Shown: positions 32,832-41,588, counted from the first letter of the stretch. The stretch is 64,000 nucleotides of DNA from JBBREP01 sp036501845 (GCA_036501845.1 DASXZO010000036.1:98037-162036); one strand, 5' to 3'. The notes: generated by a model from the letters alone, not told the origin. Translations and numbers: made by a program.

Positions 32832-34298
32832 GTGCCGGGCACGCCTGACGTTCTGGCCGATCTGCCCGACGGTCTGATCGCAGTCGTCAAACGCGACTGC
32901 CCCACGTGCACGATGGTTGCGCCGGTGCTGCGTGGGCTCGCCGATGCCGGCGCGCTCGTGGCCGTGTTCAGCCAGGACGACCCGGAGTTTCCCGAGGAAC
33001 TCGGTGCCATCTCTGCGCGCGACGACCGTGAGCTCGACGTGTCGTTCGCGCTCGACATCGACACCGTGCCCACGTTGCTGTTGTGGTCGGCGGGCATCGA
33101 GGTGGCGCGCACCGTCGGCTGGTCGCGTTCGCAATGGGAAGCGGTCGCGGGTGTCGACGGGCTCGGTGCCGATCTCCCCGACCTTCGGCCGGGCTGTGGC
33201 TCCCGCACGCACGACCCCGAGATCGCCGACCAGCGCGCGGTCGCACAGATGCTTCCGAAGCTGCAAAGCCGCAGGCTCGATCTCGGCGCCGGCGAAGACG
33301 AGATGGAAGCCCTGTTCGAGCGCGGCTTCACCGACGGGCTGCCGGTGGTGCCGCCCACGCCGGAGCGCGTCGCGCGCATGCTCGGTGGCACGACGCGCGA
33401 TCCGCACGAGATCGTTGCGACGGTGCCGCCCGATCTCGTGGAATGCACGGTGGAGAAGGTGGCGGTGAACGCGGTGATGGCCGGCTGCCGTCCCGAGTAT
33501 TTGCCGGTAGTGCTCACCGCGGTGGAAGCCGCGTGCACCGACGAGTTCAACGCGCACGGGCTGCTCTGCACCACATGGTTCTCGGGCCCGCTCGTGCTCG
33601 TGAACGGTCCTCTTGCGCGCGCGATTGGCATGAACAGCGGCGTCAACGCGCTCGGGCAGGGCAATCGGGCCAACGCGACGATTGGCCGCGCGCTCCAACT
33701 CGTGATCCGCAACGTGGGCGGCGGCCGCCCCGGCGAGATCGACCGGGCCGCGCTCGGCAACCCGGGCAAGTACACGTTCTGCTTCGCCGAGCGTGAGCAC
33801 GATTCGCCGTGGGAACCGCTGCATGTGGAACGGGCCGGACTGGCGCGCGACGCCAGCGCCATCACGCTGTTCGCGGCGTCGGGCGTGCAGGGACTTGCCG
33901 ATCAGCTCAGCCGCACACCCGAGTCGTTGAGCCGCACTTTCGCGGCATGCCTGCGGACGGTCGGCCATCCGAAGGCCGTGATCGCGTGGGACGCCATGCT
34001 CGTGGTGGGGCCCGAGCACGCGCGCGTGTACCGCGAGGCGGGCTGGTCGAAGGCGCGCGTGCGCGACGAGATCATGGCGCAGCTCCAGATCCCAGGATCG
34101 GAGCTGGTGCGCGGCGCGGGCGGGATCGCCGAGGGCCTGCCCGCGGCGTTCGAGTCGTCGGTGATGCCGAAGTTCCGCGACGGCGGACTCGTCATCGTTC
34201 ACGCCGGCGGCGAGGCCGGTATGTTCTCCGCGGTCATCGGCGGCTGGGCCAGCGGCGCGATCGGCAGTGAGATCGTCACGAAGGAAGTGGTGGCATGA
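32832..34298 (+). CDS. Thioredoxin-fold fusion protein partnered with the UGSC selenoprotein
   Basis: A 488-residue protein with a GTG start. Residues about 14-105 form a thioredoxin-like domain with a CPTC redox motif (Cys 23 and 26) and DIDTVPTLLLW, including the cis-Pro. After a linker with DQRAVAQMLPKL comes a large domain from about residue 160, GFTDGLPVVPPTPERVARML, with VEKVAVNAVMAGCRPEYLP, TTWFSGPLVLVNGP and GNPGKYTFCFAE. I recognise this domain only as a companion of UGSC proteins; its reaction is unknown. The stop overlaps the selenoprotein ATG (ATGA). The arrangement suggests the Trx domain recycles the Sec/Cys site of the partner. Confidence 0.85.
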   Translation: MPGTPDVLADLPDGLIAVVKRDCPTCTMVAPVLRGLADAGALVAVFSQDDPEFPEELGAISARDDRELDVSFALDIDTVPTLLLWSAGIEVARTVGWSRSQWEAVAGVDGLGADLPDLRPGCGSRTHDPEIADQRAVAQMLPKLQSRRLDLGAGEDEMEALFERGFTDGLPVVPPTPERVARMLGGTTRDPHEIVATVPPDLVECTVEKVAVNAVMAGCRPEYLPVVLTAVEAACTDEFNAHGLLCTTWFSGPLVLVNGPLARAIGMNSGVNALGQGNRANATIGRALQLVIRNVGGGRPGEIDRAALGNPGKYTFCFAEREHDSPWEPLHVERAGLARDASAITLFAASGVQGLADQLSRTPESLSRTFAACLRTVGHPKAVIAWDAMLVVGPEHARVYREAGWSKARVRDEIMAQLQIPGSELVRGAGGIAEGLPAAFESSVMPKFRDGGLVIVHAGGEAGMFSAVIGGWASGAIGSEIVTKEVVA

Positions 34299-34819
34299 CC
34301 GGGCACGAGCTCCTCGATCCCACCGGCGAGCTGGTATCGGCGACCACACGGCCGCGAGCATTGCGACCCGAGTCTCTGCGCGGCGCGCGCGTGGGGCTGC
34401 TCGACATCCGCAAGCCGCGCGGCGACGTGTTCCTCGACCGGCTCGAGACGTTGCTCACGGATCACGGTTGCGACGTCGAACGCTTCGCCAAACCGACATT
34501 CACCAAGCCGGCCCCGATCGATCTGCGCCACGAGATCGCCGCCAAATGCGACGTGGTGATCGAGGCACTGGCCGACTGAGGCTCGTGCACGTCGTGCAGT
34601 GTGCACGACACCGTGAACCTCGAATCCGTCGGCGTGCCCGCGGTGTTCGTGGCGTCGAGCGAGTTCGTGAGTGCGGCGGCCGCGCAGGCCGAAGCACTCG
34701 GCGCCGACCCGGCGCGCGTATTCGTGGCGCACCCGATCCAGGATCGCACCGACGCCGAGCTGCAAACGCTCGCCGACCGCGCGTTCGGCCAGCTCGTCGA
34801 GGCGCTCACAAGCAACTGA
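34295..34819 (+). CDS. UGSC-family selenoprotein, read through in-frame TGA (Sec95)
   Basis: ATG 34295 to TGA 34817-34819 is one 174-residue protein if the TGA at 34577-34579 is selenocysteine. Residues 1-94 end CDVVIEALAD; then Sec, Gly, Ser, Cys (codon 95 onward) and TSCSVHDTVNLESVGVPAVF continue without frameshift in the expected fold order. The Sec-Gly-Ser-Cys motif defines the known UGSC family of selenoproteins. A SECIS-like hairpin follows the TGA. Without Sec the locus would be two ORFs, the second lacking a start. It is translationally coupled to the thioredoxin fusion protein. The substrate is unknown; Sec plus Cys suggests a redox or thiol-selenol reaction. sel genes were not found in this window. 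Confidence 0.86.
34577..34609 (+). promoter_or_regulatory. Bacterial SECIS-like element at the Sec codon
   Basis: After TGA (34577-34579) the RNA can form GTCGTGCA (34591-34598), loop GTG (34599-34601), TGCACGAC (34602-34609): an 8-bp perfect stem with a small loop that begins with G, 19 bases after the TGA. This fits the usual bacterial SECIS rule of a stem-loop a short distance after UGA with a G at the start of the loop. An alternative 8-bp stem, TCGTGCAC/GTGCACGA (34583-34590 with 34601-34608), shares the same region. SelB binding would allow Sec insertion. Confidence 0.75.
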
Positions 34820-34887
34820 TCGCGGCTCGGTTCGGCTCAGCGCGCCGCTTTGGCCTCACCGCCGATTGCCGTGCGACACTGCGCGTC

Positions 34888-35589
34888 ATGCTGCTGCTCC
34901 ACGAGGTCCACCAACTCGTCGGCGGTCAAGACGACGAGTTCGAGCTCCATGTGCGCGACGGATGGATGGCCGCGCTCGCCAAGAGCGACGACGCCCGTCT
35001 CGGCTGGCATCTCAAGCTCGCGTTCGGCACGAACCGCGCGTACCTGCACGTGACCGTCACGCTCCTGGCCGACGGCAACGCCTACGAGCGACTCGCCCGG
35101 CGCGTGCAGGACGGCGATCTGCGGTCGTGGGCCGCGCACGCCGACACGCTGCGCCACGAAGTGCGCGGCAAGTTGTTGCTCCCGGCCACGTGGTCGCCGC
35201 CGCTGCCCGAACTCGACCAGGTACCCACCGACGGCGCCGAGCGCGCCGCGCAACTGTTCATGGAAGACAGCGCCTGGCCGCACGAGGCCATGCTCGACGA
35301 CTACCTCGAGAAGGCGCGCACGCACTACGCGCCAAGCCTCCAGGAGCGCACCGAACGATCGCTGCTCGAGCTCGCCGCGGTGTTCCAGGCCGCACTCGGC
35401 GCGCCGCGCCGGCGCGAGGTGGTGCTGTGGCAGCGCGTGCTCTACCCGGAGCGCTTGACCGCGCTGTTCACTCGCGACCTACCGCCCGAAGTGAAGGCGC
35501 CGGGAACGTGGATGAACGACGCGCTGCAGGTGCGCGACGACTGGGAAAGCCGCTTGCTGCGCACCAGCCGCTACTCGCCGCTGCAGTAA
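34888..35589 (+). CDS. Hypothetical protein, possibly of a dimeric alpha/beta-barrel (NIPSNAP-like) type
   Basis: A 233-residue soluble protein starting MLLLHEVHQLVGGQDDEFEL. The regular alternation of strands and helices, with LHVTVTLLADGNAYERLARRV and then a second half with LAAVFQAALGAPRRREVVLWQRV, resembles two ferredoxin-like repeats as in NIPSNAP proteins. That assignment is tentative. There is no signal peptide. It follows the selenoprotein by 68 bases on the same strand, so a role in the same unit is possible but not shown. Confidence 0.75.
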   Translation: MLLLHEVHQLVGGQDDEFELHVRDGWMAALAKSDDARLGWHLKLAFGTNRAYLHVTVTLLADGNAYERLARRVQDGDLRSWAAHADTLRHEVRGKLLLPATWSPPLPELDQVPTDGAERAAQLFMEDSAWPHEAMLDDYLEKARTHYAPSLQERTERSLLELAAVFQAALGAPRRREVVLWQRVLYPERLTALFTRDLPPEVKAPGTWMNDALQVRDDWESRLLRTSRYSPLQ

Positions 35590-35593
35590 CCAG

Positions 35594-35608
35594 TAACCCC
35601 AGGGGTTA
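35594..35608. terminator. Short palindrome between convergent genes
   Basis: TAACCCC (35594-35600) and GGGGTTA (35602-35608) flank one base, followed by TTT. It sits between the convergent hypothetical gene and the lipoprotein gene and includes the latter's stop. It may act as a weak terminator. Confidence 0.4.
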
Positions 35609-36499
35609 TTTGATCGGGCTCGAGGCGGTGCCGCCGGTGGTGCCGCCGAGCGCCGGGCACTCACCCGCGAACACACCCCAGCTGCACTTCCACGCCGGCA
35701 CGACCCACGCGTGCACCATCCACGCGTTGGCCATCAGCTTGGCCGACTTCTGGCCGCCGATCAGCTCGCACGTCTTCGGGCTCATCGCCTCGCCGCCGAC
35801 CACCGAGCCACCGCGCAAGCACAACCCGCCGTTGGCGTTGTGTTGGTGCCACACGTCGTTCGGGCCTGCGAAGCCCCGCGGCGGACCATCTGGGTGCCAC
35901 ACGAGGTAGCTCAGTCCGACGATGTGCGAATCCGGCTTGGTGCCGTCGTAGAGGAGCTCCGACGGCCTGGCCGGATCGAACTGGTCGACGAGGCCGAGGT
36001 TCGTGAAGTGCGCGCCGATGCACGGCACGTACACCGTCGACTCCAGGTAACCGGCCTTCTCGGCCGACGCGACTGTCGGGTACTCCGCAACCACCGACTT
36101 GGCCGCAGCCATCTGCTCGGTGAGCACCTTTTGGTCGGCCGCGGACACGGGCAGTTGCTGGAGTTCCCCCCGCGGGCCGTGCGAGTCGGGGTCGTCGTTG
36201 CTCGACGAACCGCCGCTGCCATTGCCCACCTCGCCCGGCGACGCCGGCGTGGGCGACGCCTTTTCGCACGGCGACTTCCCGGTTGCGGTCTGGGTGAGCA
36301 CCTTGCGGCCATAGAAGGTGGACGAGTTCGCCGTGACCGCAGCCTTTGGCTTCGCCGTGGCCGCAGAAGGGTTGGTCGTCGAGCCCCCAGACGACGCACC
36401 CGACGACTTGCTCGCCGACGACGAGCAACCGGCGATCAGCGCAACGGCGAACGCCAGCACCGTGACGCTGCGCAAGCTGAGCGAGCTGCGTGGATTCAT
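35606..36499 (-). CDS. Lipoprotein with conserved His/Cys-rich domain
   Basis: A 297-residue exported lipoprotein. The signal peptide ends ALIAGC (Cys 25), followed by a long Ser/Thr/Ala-rich linker. The domain has AAAKSVVAEYPTVASAEKAGY, VPCIGAHFTNLGLVDQFDP, LVWHPDGPPRGF, DVWHQHNANGGLCL and four or more Cys, which suggests disulphides or metal binding. The function is not known to me. ATG 36499 was chosen because MNPRSSLSLRSVT gives a proper positively charged signal-peptide start. Confidence 0.82.
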   Translation of the reverse strand: MNPRSSLSLRSVTVLAFAVALIAGCSSSASKSSGASSGGSTTNPSAATAKPKAAVTANSSTFYGRKVLTQTATGKSPCEKASPTPASPGEVGNGSGGSSSNDDPDSHGPRGELQQLPVSAADQKVLTEQMAAAKSVVAEYPTVASAEKAGYLESTVYVPCIGAHFTNLGLVDQFDPARPSELLYDGTKPDSHIVGLSYLVWHPDGPPRGFAGPNDVWHQHNANGGLCLRGGSVVGGEAMSPKTCELIGGQKSAKLMANAWMVHAWVVPAWKCSWGVFAGECPALGGTTGGTASSPIK

Positions 36500-36570
36500 G
36501 CGTCCCCCCGGGAGCGTGCACGACGAATGCAAACAGTACAGCCGGGCCGCGAGGGCGCGGGAGGCGAGCG

Positions 36571-37566
36571 CTACGCGAACCGCAGTGTGCGGCGCACTCG
36601 GTACGGGCGGCCGCGGGCGTCTTTTCTCAGCAAATCGGGGATCTCGGCCCGCGGTGCACGCCGCCCGCCGAGCCCTCCGGCCGCGAGCGCGAGGCGAACG
36701 ACACGGTGGCGATGGGGGCGGAACGGCTCGAGCAGCTCGAGCATCCGCGCGTCGGCCTCGTGCCGGGGCACCCGTTCGCCCGTGAGCCCAGCCACGACGG
36801 CGCGCGGAATGTGCCAGTCACCCACAGGTACGGCGTCGGCGTCGCCGAGCACAGCCGCTCGCACCGCGGCCGACGTCCAGTGGCCCACGCCGGGGATCGC
36901 GCGCAAGCGACGGTCGAGCGCCGCTGGTCCGAGCGCAGCGGCGCGATCGAGCCCGCGCGCGTCGGCCGCGACTGCGCTGAGCGCTACGCCGCGCCGCATT
37001 TCGAGGTCGAGCGCGCGGCGCGCGCCGTCGCCGAGCTGCGCGACCACGTCGGGCGCGGGGAACTGGCGCAGACCGTTTGGTTGCGCGCCGGCAGGGCCGG
37101 GTGCGGGCGCGCCGTACCGCCGCACCAGCGCGTACCACGTGCGTCGCGCCTCCACTCCGGTGACGCGCTGTTCGATTACCGCCGCGGTCGCAACGTCGTA
37201 CGCCGCCACAGTGCGGCCGAGCCGTACCGATCCGTGTTCGTCGACCAGCGCGCGCACGAGCGGGTCACGCGGGCAGAAGGCATCGGGATCGTCGGCCATC
37301 CCCACGAGATCGGGCGCCTGCGCTACCGACCACTCCGCTCCGGAACCCCAAGCGACTGCGTCGATGGTGCAACGGTCGCTGCCCACGTGGAGATGCAAGG
37401 TCGCGGGACCGCACGGTGTGTGTTGCACGCGCCAGGCGTCGCGCGCTGCGAGCCGGAACGCGGGGTTGCGCGTGCCGTGCGCGAGCGGGCCGAGCGTGGC
37501 GAGCGTGGCGCCGAGATCGATGTGGAACGGTGCGACGAACGTGCGCCGGTGCGCCTTCGTGGTCAA
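36571..37566 (-). CDS. AlkA-type DNA-3-methyladenine glycosylase
   Basis: About 331 residues of the HhH-GPD superfamily. The helix-hairpin-helix is LRAIPGVGHWTSAAVRAAVLG, and the catalytic Asp lies in VPVGDWHIPRAV (near residue 243). The N-terminal part resembles the AlkA-like wing. It excises alkylated bases in base-excision repair. The likely start is TTG 37566, which overlaps the stop of the acyl-CoA ligase (TTGA); this rare start gives translational coupling. The longer open frame upstream is the ligase's shadow. Confidence 0.85.
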   Translation of the reverse strand: MTTKAHRRTFVAPFHIDLGATLATLGPLAHGTRNPAFRLAARDAWRVQHTPCGPATLHLHVGSDRCTIDAVAWGSGAEWSVAQAPDLVGMADDPDAFCPRDPLVRALVDEHGSVRLGRTVAAYDVATAAVIEQRVTGVEARRTWYALVRRYGAPAPGPAGAQPNGLRQFPAPDVVAQLGDGARRALDLEMRRGVALSAVAADARGLDRAAALGPAALDRRLRAIPGVGHWTSAAVRAAVLGDADAVPVGDWHIPRAVVAGLTGERVPRHEADARMLELLEPFRPHRHRVVRLALAAGGLGGRRAPRAEIPDLLRKDARGRPYRVRRTLRFA

Positions 37567-39101
37567 TTGACCAGTCGCTCCCGGCCTTCCCAATAGGGCG
37601 CACGAAGCTTGAACTTCTGGAGCTTGCCGGTTGCCGTGCGGGCAAGCTCGTCGCGAAACTCCACCTTCGTGGGGCACTTGTAGTGCGCCAGGCGTTCGCG
37701 GCAATGCGCCATGATGTCGTCCTCGGTCACAGCCGATCCCGGCGCGCACACCACGAGCGCGATCACCGTCTCGCCCCATTTCTCGTGGGGGATACCGATC
37801 ACCGCCACTTCCGCCACCTCGGGATGCGAGAACACGCAGTCCTCGACCTCGATCGACGACACGTTCTCACCGCCCGAGATGATCACGTCCTTCTTGCGGT
37901 CGAGGATCGACAAGTAGTACTCGTCGTCGATCGCACCGCCGTCGCCGGTGTGGAAGTAGCCGTCGACGATGGCGTCGGCCGTCGCCTCGGGTTGCTCCCA
38001 GTAACCGGCCATCACCACGTTCGAGCGCGCGAGCACTTCGCCCTGCGCGTCGATCTGCAGCGTCACGCCGAGCGCGGGCGCGCCGGCGCGTCCGAGCTTG
38101 GCCGCCCGTTCCGACGGCGAGAGGTCGTCGTACTCGGCGCGGCGACGGTTCATGGTGAGCAACGGCGCGGTTTCGGTGAGCCCGTAGATCTGGATGAACT
38201 CCCACCCGAGCTCTGTCTCCACCCGCTCGATCGTGCGGGTGGGCGGCGGTGCTCCGGCCACGACGATTCGCGTGCGACCCGCGCCCGGAATCGGCCCGTC
38301 CCACTGCGCAGCGGCATCGAGCACCGCGGCCACCACGGCCGGCGCGCCGTTGAGCAACGTGACGCCGTACGCGTCGATGCGGCGCAGGATCTCCACGCCG
38401 TCGATCTTGCGCAACACCACGTGGGTGCCGCCCATGCCGGTCACCGCGTACGGCATGCCCCAGCCGTTGCAGTGGAACATCGGCAGCGTGTGCAGATACA
38501 CATCGCGATCGTTCACACCGGTTTGCCAGCCGAAAGTGGTGGCGTTCACCCACGCGTTGCGGTGCGTGATCTGCACGCCTTTCGGTCGCGCTGTGGTGCC
38601 GCTCGTGTAGTTGATCGTGGCCGTTGCGTCCTCGTCGGGGTCGCGCCACGCCCGAGGCTCGCGGTCGTATGCATACAGCGCCTCGTCGGATTCGGCGCCG
38701 AGCACGAAACGGTGCTTGGCGTCGACGCCCGCGAGGCTCTCGTCGAGTTCGGGGTCGACGAGCAACATCGACGCGCCGCTGTGCTCCACGATGTAGGCAA
38801 TCTCGTCGGCGTTCAGACGGAAGTTGATCGGCACGAGCACGCGGCCGAACCCACTCACGCCGAAGAACGACGTCATCATTCGCGCGGCGTTGTGCGACAC
38901 GATCGCGACGCGTTCACCCTCGCCGATGCCGAGCGCGTCGAGCCCTGCTGCCTGGGCGCGGGCCCGTGCTGCAACGTCGCGCCAGGTGAGCGTCCCCCAG
39001 CTCGGCGCCGGCTGATCGGGCTCGTCGACGATGCCGACGCGGGCGCCGTACACCCGCTCGGCTCGGTCGATGAAATCGTTGAGAGTGAGCGGCACGCGCA
39101 T
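37563..39101 (-). CDS. Acyl-CoA synthetase (AMP-forming)
   Basis: A 512-residue ANL-superfamily ligase. It has the P-loop-like YTSGTTARPKGV, NGAPAVVAAVL, the YGLTETAP motif, the DGYFHTGDGG and ISGGENVSSIEVED hinge motifs, and the catalytic Lys in TATGKLQKF. It activates a carboxylic acid, probably a medium or long fatty acid, to its CoA ester via an acyl-adenylate. It is coupled to the glycosylase gene downstream. The nested palindrome at 39.13 kb separates it from the serine hydrolase. Confidence 0.94.
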   Translation of the reverse strand: MRVPLTLNDFIDRAERVYGARVGIVDEPDQPAPSWGTLTWRDVAARARAQAAGLDALGIGEGERVAIVSHNAARMMTSFFGVSGFGRVLVPINFRLNADEIAYIVEHSGASMLLVDPELDESLAGVDAKHRFVLGAESDEALYAYDREPRAWRDPDEDATATINYTSGTTARPKGVQITHRNAWVNATTFGWQTGVNDRDVYLHTLPMFHCNGWGMPYAVTGMGGTHVVLRKIDGVEILRRIDAYGVTLLNGAPAVVAAVLDAAAQWDGPIPGAGRTRIVVAGAPPPTRTIERVETELGWEFIQIYGLTETAPLLTMNRRRAEYDDLSPSERAAKLGRAGAPALGVTLQIDAQGEVLARSNVVMAGYWEQPEATADAIVDGYFHTGDGGAIDDEYYLSILDRKKDVIISGGENVSSIEVEDCVFSHPEVAEVAVIGIPHEKWGETVIALVVCAPGSAVTEDDIMAHCRERLAHYKCPTKVEFRDELARTATGKLQKFKLRAPYWEGRERLVN

Positions 39102-39127
39102 GCCGCGCAGCGTAACGAAGTTCCGCG

Positions 39128-39173
39128 CTTCTGGGTGCAGAAGACCCGCCGAAGCGGGGCTGCTGCACCCGGG
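39128..39173. repeat. Nested palindromic repeat, copy 1
   Basis: CTTCTGGGTGCAG (39128-39140), then a CCCGC/GCGGG inner stem and CTGCACCC (39163-39170). It matches 52919-52966 closely, with an imperfect right arm. It lies 7 bases beyond the stop of the minus-strand serine hydrolase, so it may serve as its terminator while belonging to a dispersed repeat family. Confidence 0.75.
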
Positions 39174-39179
39174 ACGCGA

Positions 39180-40322
39180 TTAGGTGGCCGCGCAGGCTGC
39201 GGCGCGGCTGGCGATCGCGGTGGTGCGGCGCCCTTCCACGAGGATGTTCTGCTCGAGGCCGTTGGTGAGGAACACGAACGAGATGCCGGTGTCGGGGTCG
39301 GCGAACGCGATCTGACCGCCGGCGCCGTTGTGCCCGAATGCGCGCGGCGACACCGTGCGGCCCATCCCGCGCAGCTGTGAACGGCCATCGTCGCCGGCCA
39401 CCACGAGCCCGAGCGTGCGGTTCGCGGACGTGCCCATGTAGTCCTTCAGGTGATTGCGCACATGCACGGTGAACTCGTAGAGCGCGTTGGCCGAGAGCAG
39501 CGGCGGCGAACCCGCGAGCAGCGCTTGGTAGAAGCAGGCCAGGTCGGTGGCATTCGACACGCCGCCGCCGCCGGGCACGCCGAGGGCACGCGCTTCAGGT
39601 CGGTTGAACTGCAGCAACGCCTCGGCGGTCACGTCGGTGACCGGCAGCGAGCGGATCCCGATCGCCTTTTCGAGCTCGTCGGCGCTCACCAATTCACCCA
39701 CCTTCTCCAGCTCGCAGATGTCGGCCTGCTCATCGAGCGGCACACCGAGCTGGAAGCGCTCGAGCCCGATCGGCGCCAGCACGCGCTCGGCGACGAACGA
39801 GGTGTAGGGCACACCCGAGGTGCGCTCGATCAGCTCGGCGAGCACCCAATGCGCCGACGTCGGGTGGTACTCGTAGTGGGTTCCGGGCTCCCAGTTGAGG
39901 CGCCAGCGCGCGAACGCTTCCAACCGGCCTTCGCGCGTGTCCCAGCGCGGCGGACCGAGCGGTGCACGCGGAAAGCCCGACGTGTGCAACATCACCTGCT
40001 CCACGGTGATCGCGTCTTTGCCGTTCGCGCCGAACTCCGGGATGTAGTGCGCCACCGTCTCGTCGATCTTCACCGCGCCCTCGTCGAGCACGATCCACAT
40101 CGCCGTCGCCACGATTGCTTTGGTGGCCGAGAAGATCACATAGCGCGACGTGGCCGGCGCGCCGATCGTGGTGACCGCGCCCACCACTCCGTTGCGCGCC
40201 AGCGCGAGTTGGCACGACGGCAAACGGCCCTCGTCGACCTCGCGTTGGGCCCGGTCGACGAGGTCCTCCACCTTGGCCCGGTCGAGTCCGGCGGCCTGGA
40301 TGTCATCGATCTCGAGCTGCAT
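39180..40322 (-). CDS. Serine hydrolase (beta-lactamase/class C-like esterase)
   Basis: A 380-residue beta-lactamase-fold hydrolase. The catalytic SATK tetrad is at residues 65-68. A Tyr in HYEYHPTSAHWVLAELIE replaces the YxN motif, and the late FGHNGAGGQIAFADPDTGISFVFLTNG matches the HxG region. No signal peptide is present. Such proteins are usually esterases or peptidases rather than resistance enzymes. It follows the Rieske gene by 27 bases on the same strand. Confidence 0.9.
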   Translation of the reverse strand: MQLEIDDIQAAGLDRAKVEDLVDRAQREVDEGRLPSCQLALARNGVVGAVTTIGAPATSRYVIFSATKAIVATAMWIVLDEGAVKIDETVAHYIPEFGANGKDAITVEQVMLHTSGFPRAPLGPPRWDTREGRLEAFARWRLNWEPGTHYEYHPTSAHWVLAELIERTSGVPYTSFVAERVLAPIGLERFQLGVPLDEQADICELEKVGELVSADELEKAIGIRSLPVTDVTAEALLQFNRPEARALGVPGGGGVSNATDLACFYQALLAGSPPLLSANALYEFTVHVRNHLKDYMGTSANRTLGLVVAGDDGRSQLRGMGRTVSPRAFGHNGAGGQIAFADPDTGISFVFLTNGLEQNILVEGRRTTAIASRAAACAAT

Positions 40323-40349
40323 GAGCCCGGACGGTACTGCTCGCCGGGT

Positions 40350-41588
40350 CTACGCGCCTCGGCCCGCGAACGACGACGCCATCTCGCGCCGGTACCAGTC
40401 GTAGAAGTGCGCCGTGCCCGCCTCGGGCGCGAGGCCGGTGAGATTCGTGTGGTAGGGCACCACGTCGAGGTCGAGGTTTCGCGCGGTGCACACGCCTTCG
40501 TAGCGGCTCTCGATGAGCACGCCATCCTCGGCACCGGTCTCGTCGAACGCGGTCTTCATCGCCGCGGGCAAGCCAGGAACCAGCATCTCCATGTCGGTGG
40601 GCACGCAGTAATGCGCTCGGTTCACGTGCGTGTCGGGCCCCGTGGGGATCACGATCGACAGCACGCGCAGGCCTTGGTAGAGCTCGATCATGATGTTCGG
40701 GTAGAGGCCGACCCACGCCACCGCAAAGTCGCCCATCGCCTCGCCCCGTGCCGCGTGGTAGCGCTCGAGGCCCTGGTGCCACTGCGTGTACATGGCCGAG
40801 CCGCTGCCGCGGTCGGCGTGCATATCGAGGAACTGCACGTGGAAGTTCGGGCCGAACGTCCAGTCGAGCGTGGCGCAATCGGTGAACGACGCCAGGCCTT
40901 CGTGGTACGGCGGCACGTGGTAGCAGTCGCCGAACACTTCGAGGAAGGTCTTCCAGTCGGCGTGGTACTCGGCATCGTCGGTGGCGTACACGCTCCATCC
41001 GTCGAAGTCGAGGTGCTCCGACAGCCCGCGCTCCGCGAAGTCGGCATCGATGCGCGCAAGGTCGGCCTCGTACTCGGCGCGCCGGGCCGCGTCGATCGCG
41101 AAGTGGAAGCCGTGCCACGACACGACCTCGAAGCGCGAAAGGCTGAGCTGCTCCTTGAGCGCGTCGGCCTCGGCACCGTTGCCGAACGTGATGTCGCGGC
41201 CGCCGATCAGTGAACCGTCCTTGCGGAACGACCACTGGTGGAACGGGCACGTGATGCACGACTTGTCGCGCAGTTCGTCGTCGCCCACGAGCGGCCGCAG
41301 CGAATGGGTGCAGAGGTTCGCGACCGCGCCCACATCGCCGCACTCGTCGCGCGTCAGCACCACACGCGGGTCGCCGTCGGCGCGCCGGTAGCCCTTGCCC
41401 GGCAGTAATACGTCGTGACCCACGTAGAGCATGCCGCCACCGGGCCGCAACACCGAGCGCTGCTCGCGCGCGAACCACTCGGGATCACCGAATGTGTCGA
41501 TCGGCAGCGGCGCGACGTCATCGGCCCGGAAGCTGTAGCCGGGGCGATCCCAGACGCTGGTCAAGGGCACCACGCTAGGACCGGCCAC
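40350..41588 (-). CDS. Rieske non-heme iron oxygenase, large subunit
   Basis: A 412-residue aromatic-ring-hydroxylating-type oxygenase. The Rieske 2Fe-2S ligands are CTH (Cys 93, His 95) and CPFH (Cys 114, His 117). The mononuclear iron site is DCYHVPPYH (Asp 221, His 224, His 229). It oxygenates an aromatic, steroid or amine substrate with electrons from a reductase or ferredoxin that is not adjacent. GTG start at 41588; in-frame GTGs at 41573 and 41570 are possible. It is likely co-transcribed with the serine hydrolase. Confidence 0.93.
   Translation of the reverse strand: MAGPSVVPLTSVWDRPGYSFRADDVAPLPIDTFGDPEWFAREQRSVLRPGGGMLYVGHDVLLPGKGYRRADGDPRVVLTRDECGDVGAVANLCTHSLRPLVGDDELRDKSCITCPFHQWSFRKDGSLIGGRDITFGNGAEADALKEQLSLSRFEVVSWHGFHFAIDAARRAEYEADLARIDADFAERGLSEHLDFDGWSVYATDDAEYHADWKTFLEVFGDCYHVPPYHEGLASFTDCATLDWTFGPNFHVQFLDMHADRGSGSAMYTQWHQGLERYHAARGEAMGDFAVAWVGLYPNIMIELYQGLRVLSIVIPTGPDTHVNRAHYCVPTDMEMLVPGLPAAMKTAFDETGAEDGVLIESRYEGVCTARNLDLDVVPYHTNLTGLAPEAGTAHFYDWYRREMASSFAGRGA

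Noticed and set aside
34577..34579. TGA as an ordinary stop giving a 94-residue protein plus a separate ORF
   Set aside because: The following Gly-Ser-Cys, the hairpin and the continuing open frame fit a UGSC selenoprotein much better. The second half has no sensible start or ribosome-binding site.
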